A DNA stretch of 64,000 nt from Rubrobacter_A sp965214435. Lineage in GTDB: Bacteria; Actinomycetota; Rubrobacteria; Rubrobacterales; Rubrobacteraceae. Each line of letters begins with the position of its first letter. Position 1 is the stretch's first letter. Below are positions 59,958 through 64,000 of the stretch, piece after piece. Position numbers and translations under genes: made by a program. The notes under the pieces are model-generated. The model was not told the origin of the DNA. It was given only the letters and a program-made list of their open reading frames with translations, and ran no database searches. The stretch spans positions 1,674,001-1,738,000 of the forward strand of contig OZ243960.1 in assembly GCA_965214435.1 (NCBI GenBank), given 5' to 3'.

Positions 59958-60158
59958 ATGGGACTACGACGGGCGACGCAGGACCGCTGGATCTTCGGGG
60001 TCTGCGGTGGTATCGGGCACGCCTACGGGTTCAACTCCAACGGGGTCCGGGCTATAGTGGGCTTGCTGGCGGTCTTTATTCCCGGGGTCAGCGTGATCCC
60101 CGCCGCAATTATCTACGTGGCCCTGGGCTACCTCCTTCCGGAGACCCCGGAGTACTAA
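59958..60158 (+). CDS. PspC-domain protein
   Basis: A 66-residue protein that is a single PspC domain (RRATQDRWIFGVCGGIGHAYG, then a hydrophobic VRAIVGLLAVFIPGVSVIPA and YVALGYLLPE). PspC proteins sense envelope stress and often are one or two helices in the membrane. ATG 59958 has AAAAGGAG 7 nt upstream; upstream in-frame codons to 59904 are unlikely. Confidence 0.82.
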   Translation: MGLRRATQDRWIFGVCGGIGHAYGFNSNGVRAIVGLLAVFIPGVSVIPAAIIYVALGYLLPETPEY

Positions 60159-60167
60159 CTTTTTCCG

Positions 60168-60797
60168 ATGGAGTTCGTTGAAGCCCAGAAACAGGCGCTC
60201 GGCTGCCGCAAGTGTAGTCTGTGCGGTAGCCGCACGCAGGTAGTCTTTGGCGAGGGTCCGCTAAACGCCGACCTTTTCATAGTCGGTGAAGGACCAGGGT
60301 TTAATGAAGATCGGGACGGTCATCCCTTTCAGGGAGCCTCCGGGATGCTCCTTGACCGGCTACTCTTCTCGCTCGACCTCGGACGCGAGAGCGTCTACCT
60401 GACTACCCTGGTTAAGTGCCGGACGCCGGGCGCGCTCCCGCGCGCGCCCAAGCCGGCCGAGGTCAACACCTGCCGACCGTACCTCATGAGCCAGCTATCC
60501 GCCGTCGATCCCAAGGTCGTGCTCGCCCTCGGGGATCTCGCGAGCCGGGCGTTGACCGGGCGCAAGGAAGCCACCTCGCGTCTGCGGGGCCGGGCCATAC
60601 CGCTCGACGGTCGATTCGTCTTCCCGACGCTATCCCTCACTCGCGCGCTCTACACCCCGGCCGACCGGGCGCTCCTGATCTCCGACTTCTCCCGCTTGCC
60701 GGAACTTCTCTCCTCCGAGCGCCCGAGCACTTACGAGACCCTGAACGTAGCGGTCTCCGGCGGAGAGCGCGAACCCGCGCAGCCGGGACTCTGGTAA
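60168..60797 (+). CDS. Uracil-DNA glycosylase, family 4-like (4Fe-4S)
   Basis: A 209-residue protein. N-terminal CxxC pair (CRKCSLCGSRTQVVFGEG), then GEGPGFNEDRDGHPFQG with the catalytic region, LVKCRTPGALPRAPKPAEVNTC containing the other cluster cysteines, and LALGDLASRALTG. The last motif, normally HPSxLLR, reads FPTLSLTRALYTP: no His is there. Function as uracil excision is probable but this motif is atypical. Starts 9 bp after the PspC stop. Confidence 0.85.
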   Translation: MEFVEAQKQALGCRKCSLCGSRTQVVFGEGPLNADLFIVGEGPGFNEDRDGHPFQGASGMLLDRLLFSLDLGRESVYLTTLVKCRTPGALPRAPKPAEVNTCRPYLMSQLSAVDPKVVLALGDLASRALTGRKEATSRLRGRAIPLDGRFVFPTLSLTRALYTPADRALLISDFSRLPELLSSERPSTYETLNVAVSGGEREPAQPGLW

Positions 60798-60814
60798 GGG
60801 CTCCGGTAAGACTT

Positions 60815-61288
60815 TTGAACCAGGAAGTCCTGGACAAAGACGCCCTGACGAGGCTCGCCGCCAGAGTCGCCGCGGTGCTGGAGCCCGGCGACGTGGTCGT
60901 GCTCTCCGGCGAGGTCGGGACAGGCAAGACGACTTTCGTCCGGGCCGCGGTCCGCTTTCTGGGTGTCGATAAAGAGGTGACAAGCCCGACCTATCAGCTC
61001 GCCCGCAGCTACGAGGGTACGGTGAAAGGCCGTCCGGCTCCGGTAAACCACCTGGACCTCTACCGGCTGGAAGGTCTGGAGGTCGAGGATGCCCTGGACC
61101 TTGACGAGTACCTCGACTCCCGGGCGGTAACGTTTATAGAGTGGGCCGGACCGGCGCTTGCGCTGGTCGAGTTCCCGACCATACTGGAACTCTTTCACGA
61201 GACGCCGAACACCCGCCGGGCTACCCTGAGCGGACCGGCCGCGGACCGGCTCGCCGGACAAAGCCGCGAACCTTCCGAGAAAGGATGA
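60815..61288 (+). CDS. tsaE: tRNA threonylcarbamoyladenosine biosynthesis ATPase TsaE
   Basis: A 157-residue P-loop protein: Walker A LSGEVGTGKTTFVRAAV (about 32-48), then VTSPTYQLARSY, HLDLYRLEGLE and VTFIEWAGPA, all TsaE hallmarks. It drives t6A synthesis with TsaB-TsaD. TTG 60815 starts the recognised protein, with no convincing ribosome binding site; the same frame is open far upstream through the UDG gene. A tail of about 25 residues (RRATLSGPAADRLAGQS) is longer than usual. Confidence 0.9.
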   Translation: MNQEVLDKDALTRLAARVAAVLEPGDVVVLSGEVGTGKTTFVRAAVRFLGVDKEVTSPTYQLARSYEGTVKGRPAPVNHLDLYRLEGLEVEDALDLDEYLDSRAVTFIEWAGPALALVEFPTILELFHETPNTRRATLSGPAADRLAGQSREPSEKG

Positions 61289-61289
61289 G

Positions 61290-62042
61290 GTGCTCCTTCT
61301 AGCCCTCGACGCTTCTACCCCGACCGTTACGGTTGCTCTCGCCCGCGCGGAGGACCCGGCACCCGACTCCGGCCGGGAGGTGCTGGCTGAGGTCTCGGTC
61401 TCCGGGAACGCCAGCGGCGTCCGGGGCGCGAGCGGGGCTTCGGAGGTCCTTCTATCTGCTGTCGACTCCGTATTATCGTTCTCCGGCGCCTCCATGGAAG
61501 ACGTGGAAAGGATCCTGGTCGGGGTCGGACCCGGCACCTTTACCGGCATCCGGATAGCCGCGGCGACCGCCCGGGCACTGTCTTTCGGGACCGGGATACC
61601 GCTCTCCAGAGGCTCGGCCCTCGATGCCCTGGCCGCTCCCACGCTGTCCCTCGTCCGCGGCGATAACCCCGGCCGGGACGTGCTGGCCGTCCTCGACGCC
61701 CGCCGCAGAGAAGTCTTTGTCCGGCGGTACGCGGCTGGCGATGCCAGTAGCAGGGCCGGTGGCGAGACTCGTAGCGTAAGGCCGGAGGAGCTATCCGGGC
61801 TGTCCGAGTGGTCCGCCGGTGAACCGCTGCTGGTTGGGGACGGGGCCGTGCGTTACCGGGAGGTACTCGGGAAGCTCGGCTATATTCCGCCCGACGGTTC
61901 GCCGCTGCACCGGGTTGCGGCGTCCGGACACGTGTTATCGGCGGATCTAACCGTCGTGGCGGCGGAGGACCTGACCCCGCTGTACGTCCGTGAGCCCGAC
62001 GCCGAGGTCCGCCGGGAGTCGAACCCGTGGAGCCGGTCGTGA
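61290..62042 (+). CDS. tsaB: tRNA threonylcarbamoyladenosine biosynthesis protein TsaB
   Basis: A 250-residue actin-fold protein: LLLALDASTPTVTVALARA, GVGPGTFTGIRIAAATARAL and AVLDARRREVFVRRY are characteristic. It is a partner, not a catalyst, for TsaD. GTG start 1 bp after tsaE. Stop overlaps the next start by 4 nt. C-terminal half carries an unusual low-complexity stretch (GDASSRAGGETRSVRPEELSG). Confidence 0.9.
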   Translation: MLLLALDASTPTVTVALARAEDPAPDSGREVLAEVSVSGNASGVRGASGASEVLLSAVDSVLSFSGASMEDVERILVGVGPGTFTGIRIAAATARALSFGTGIPLSRGSALDALAAPTLSLVRGDNPGRDVLAVLDARRREVFVRRYAAGDASSRAGGETRSVRPEELSGLSEWSAGEPLLVGDGAVRYREVLGKLGYIPPDGSPLHRVAASGHVLSADLTVVAAEDLTPLYVREPDAEVRRESNPWSRS

Positions 62043-62476
62043 GGGACGGGGAGCCGGTGGTGCGGTCCATGAGAGAAAAAGATCTCGCGGCGGTCCGCGA
62101 GATCGACGCGGCCAGCCTCCAGCGGCCCTGGACCGAGGGTATCTGGCGGCAGGAGTTGCGGAGCCCGCTCGGCCGTCACCTCGTCGTGGAGGAGGAAGGC
62201 GCTATCTCCGGCTACATTGGGATAAAGCACGTCGCGAGCGAGTTACACATAACCAACATAGCCGTAAGGCCCGACCGCCGCCGGCAAGGACTGGCGCGGT
62301 GTTTGATCTCGGCTTCCTTCGCCGACTTCCCCGACGCTCGCAACGCCTACCTGGAAGTCCGGCCGTCGAACGCCGCCGCCCGGACGCTCTACGAGTCTCT
62401 GGGTTTCGTGACGACCGGCGTCCGGCCCCGGTACTACGGCGACGAAGACGCCCTGCTCATGACCCTCGACCTCTAG
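62039..62476 (+). CDS. rimI: Ribosomal-protein-alanine N-acetyltransferase RimI-like
   Basis: A 145-residue GNAT enzyme: ITNIAVRPDRRRQGLARCLISA (motif A, RRQGLAR loop) and VRPSNAAARTLYESLGFVTTG match RimI, which acetylates ribosomal protein S18. RimI is typically encoded with tsaB/tsaE, as here. GTG 62039 overlaps the tsaB stop (GTGA); an earlier GTG (62027) is possible. Its last 20 bp overlap the convergent membrane-protein gene. Confidence 0.88.
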   Translation: MRDGEPVVRSMREKDLAAVREIDAASLQRPWTEGIWRQELRSPLGRHLVVEEEGAISGYIGIKHVASELHITNIAVRPDRRRQGLARCLISASFADFPDARNAYLEVRPSNAAARTLYESLGFVTTGVRPRYYGDEDALLMTLDL

Positions 62477-62744
62477 GCGGTTCTTCCGGACCACCGTCTC
62501 GCGGCTTCTTTCTCTGTCGCTCCCTCTCCTCCCGCTCTCTTCTGAACCTCTCCCGCCGCCGCTGGAGCGCCTCGCGGTCTTCAAACGGTTTAAGGAGCAG
62601 CAGCGCCGGGACGAGGGAGGTAAGAAAGGACAGGAAAAGCCCACCGGCGATCAACGGGTCCGCCGCCCCCCGCGAGAGGTAGAGGCCGAACATCACCAGC
62701 ATGATCAGGGCTATAAACGCGAATAGTAGGGAGAAAGTCCGCAT
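62457..62744 (-). CDS. Small membrane protein with charged tail
   Basis: A 95-residue protein with two predicted helices (about 3-25 and 31-52) and a highly charged Arg/Glu-rich cytoplasmic tail (RRRERFRREREERERQRKK). I recognise no family. It sits between rimI and tsaD on the opposite strand. A minus-strand TATACT lies 8 nt before its ATG, so it has its own promoter. Confidence 0.65.
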   Translation of the reverse strand: MRTFSLLFAFIALIMLVMFGLYLSRGAADPLIAGGLFLSFLTSLVPALLLLKPFEDREALQRRRERFRREREERERQRKKPRDGGPEEPPRGRGS

Positions 62745-62752
62745 ACCCGGCC

Positions 62753-62791
62753 AGTATAACCCGCCCGAGACGACCGTCCGTGCGATATAAC
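62753..62791. promoter_or_regulatory. Divergent -10 elements of the small membrane protein and tsaD genes
   Basis: Minus-strand TATACT (plus-strand 62753-62758) precedes ATG 62744 by 8 nt. Plus-strand TATAAC (62786-62791) precedes tsaD ATG 62801 by 9 nt. Neither has a clear -35, and neither leaves room for a normal ribosome binding site, so both messages probably have very short or no leaders. Confidence 0.5.
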
Positions 62792-62800
62792 CCTCTCTGT

Positions 62801-63796
62801 ATGATCCTGGCTATCGAGACTTCTTGTGACGATACCTGTGCGGCGGTCGTTTCCGAAAACGGCCGCCGCGCGCTCTCTAACGTCGTGCACACCCAGACCG
62901 AGCACAGCCGCTACGGCGGCGTGGTCCCGGAAGTCGCCTCCCGCGCCCACCTCGAACGTCTCGACGGCGTGGTGGAAGCCGCTCTGGAGAAAGCCGGCAT
63001 CGGGCTCGAAGACGTGGAAAGCGTCGCCGTAACCGTAAAGCCGGGCCTTATCGGGGCGCTTTTAGTCGGGGTGTCAGCGGCAAAGGGGCTCGCCTACGCC
63101 CGGCGGCTGCCGTTAACGCCCGTGGACCACCTCGAAGGCCACGTCGCGGCCGCGTACCTGACGGACCCGGACCTGGAGCCGCCGTTTGTCGCGGGTATCG
63201 CCTCCGGGGGGCACACCGAGATCTACGCGGTAGCCCCAGACTACAGCCTGCGGCTCCTCGGTCGGACCCTCGACGACGCCGCCGGAGAAGCCCTCGACAA
63301 GGGCGCCCGGATGCTCGGCCTCGGCTTTCCCGGCGGACCGGCGATCTCGAAGGCCGCTGCCGCATCCGACGCCGACCCCCAGCGTTACGACTTCCCCGTT
63401 GCCCTTAAAAGCCGCGACAACCTGGACTTCAGTTTCTCCGGCTTGAAGACCAGCCTGCTCTATAAACTCCGGGACTTCGACGAAGAGCGGATCCAGGCCG
63501 AGCTGCCGCACCTCGCGGCGAGTTACGAGACCGCGGTGGTCGAGGCGCTGGTCCGCAAGCTTCTGCGGGCGGTCGAATTGCAGGAATCGCCCGTCCTCGT
63601 CGTAGCCGGAGGTGTCGCAGCGAACGCCCTTTTGCGCCGCCGCCTAAAAGAAGCCTGTGAGGAGCGCGGTATCCGGCTCGTCGTGCCCGCGCCCGAACTG
63701 TGCACCGACAACGCGGCCATGATCGGGGCCGCCGCCCCACACTCGACGACCGTTCCCTACCCCAATTACCTGAGCCTGAACGCCCGCAGCGTCTGA
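62801..63796 (+). CDS. tsaD: tRNA N6-adenosine threonylcarbamoyltransferase TsaD
   Basis: A 331-residue ASKHA-fold enzyme. ILAIETSCDDTCAAVV, HTQTEHSRYGGVVPEVASRAH and the metal motif VDHLEGHVAAAYL (His-x3-His) are present. SGGHTEIY, SFSGLKTSLLYKL and VAGGVAANALLRRRL complete the family pattern. It transfers threonylcarbamoyl to A37 of tRNA. ATG 62801 starts the conserved ILAIETS strand; seven codons upstream lie in the promoter. It stands apart from tsaE-tsaB-rimI because of the small minus-strand gene. Confidence 0.95.
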   Translation: MILAIETSCDDTCAAVVSENGRRALSNVVHTQTEHSRYGGVVPEVASRAHLERLDGVVEAALEKAGIGLEDVESVAVTVKPGLIGALLVGVSAAKGLAYARRLPLTPVDHLEGHVAAAYLTDPDLEPPFVAGIASGGHTEIYAVAPDYSLRLLGRTLDDAAGEALDKGARMLGLGFPGGPAISKAAAASDADPQRYDFPVALKSRDNLDFSFSGLKTSLLYKLRDFDEERIQAELPHLAASYETAVVEALVRKLLRAVELQESPVLVVAGGVAANALLRRRLKEACEERGIRLVVPAPELCTDNAAMIGAAAPHSTTVPYPNYLSLNARSV

Positions 63797-63860
63797 AAAA
63801 CCTTTCCAAGGCTAAAGTTTTTTCGCCAGCGGCCGATAACTACCCGTAGAGTACATCTAT

Positions 63861-63876
63861 CTCCAGCAAGCTGGAG
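63861..63876. terminator. Short hairpin downstream of tsaD
   Basis: CTCCAGC-AA-GCTGGAG (63861-63876) is a perfect 7-bp inverted repeat, with no T tract. A separate CCTT-TCC-AAGG stem followed by TTTTTT (about 63793-63816) after the tsaD stop is the better candidate for actual termination. Both are weak calls. Confidence 0.35.
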
Positions 63877-63903
63877 AGCATTAGGATTGCATAGGGGGGC
63901 GGG

Positions 63904-64000
63904 GTGCGATACGTCAACTTTCTAAACATCGCGTATGGGCTGTTCTGTCTCGCCGTGCTCGCCGCCCTTTTGAAACTCGCCGTACCGGGTATTGCGGAGC
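63904..64000 (+). CDS. N-terminal fragment of a membrane protein (cut by window end)
   Basis: GTG 63904, preceded by GGGGGGCGG, opens a frame that continues off the window. The visible 32 codons begin RYVNFLNIAYGLFCLAVLAAL, a hydrophobic helix typical of an integral membrane protein. Too short to identify. Neither groES nor another gene usually following tsaD in actinobacteria is seen here. Confidence 0.55.
   Translation, partial: MRYVNFLNIAYGLFCLAVLAALLKLAVPGIAE

Noticed and set aside
1..64000. CRISPR array, prophage, insertion sequence or plasmid-type genes
   Set aside because: No regularly spaced repeats, transposase or integrase motifs, or phage structural genes were seen. All sizeable frames are explained by chromosomal housekeeping or accessory genes.

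Overview
The window is a 64-kb piece of a high-GC bacterial chromosome, densely coded on both strands, with no insertion sequence, prophage or CRISPR array. A dnaK-grpE-dnaJ-hspR heat-shock operon, a WalK/PhoR-like two-component system, IclR/TetR regulators, a PspC-domain protein and frequent GTG/TTG starts point to an actinobacterium. RNase HIII and a glmS self-cleaving ribozyme are more typical of Firmicutes, so a deep-branching lineage such as Rubrobacter is my best guess. That assignment is inference; no rRNA is present.

Layout. 1-5 kb: 3' part of a DEAH helicase with a DUF1998-like cysteine cluster, a TIGR00725/LOG-like protein, an SDR, two hypotheticals, biotin-protein ligase and tRNA-Arg(CCU). 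5-10 kb: DUF3311 protein plus sodium:solute symporter, YtcJ-like amidohydrolase and an amidase, probably one uptake-and-hydrolysis operon. 10-20 kb: osmolyte island with a glycine betaine/proline-type ABC importer, an IclR regulator, an ACMSD-like amidohydrolase, a lone Rieske ferredoxin, a BetI-like TetR with a near-perfect 30-bp operator, betaine-aldehyde dehydrogenase and a choline-dehydrogenase-like GMC oxidase. 20-30 kb: sulfotransferase, glyS, AIM24, DUF4126, ATP-cone/2-phosphoglycerate kinase-like protein, YtxH protein, acetyltransferase, then a minus-strand envelope-signalling operon (response regulator, histidine kinase, beta-propeller lipoprotein, membrane-anchored protein).

30-38 kb: dnaK-grpE-dnaJ-hspR, a zinc-finger membrane protein and clpC. 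38-44 kb: coiled-coil proteins, SAM hydroxide adenosyltransferase, FemAB-like ligase, PilT ATPase, a probable unannotated structured RNA with a strong terminator, and a GT2-GtrA-GAF fusion. 44-52 kb: acylphosphatase, RNase HIII, a 2H-phosphoesterase-like protein, threonine aldolase, two GNATs, the glmS ribozyme and glmS, a sortase-type surface protein and a HipA-like/DUF3037 pair. 52-64 kb: map, a DAG-kinase-like lipid kinase, acpS, nnrE/nnrD, CBS protein, alr, HD protein, panC, PspC, UDG, tsaE-tsaB-rimI, tsaD and the start of a membrane protein.

Two patterns stand out about translation initiation. Several genes have a -10 hexamer exactly 6 nt before the ATG, suggesting leaderless mRNAs (22836+, 40002-, 54048-). 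Three genes with clear family-like N-termini have no ATG/GTG/TTG where one is required, suggesting ACG, AUU and CUG starts (10272+, 41117-, 51180+).
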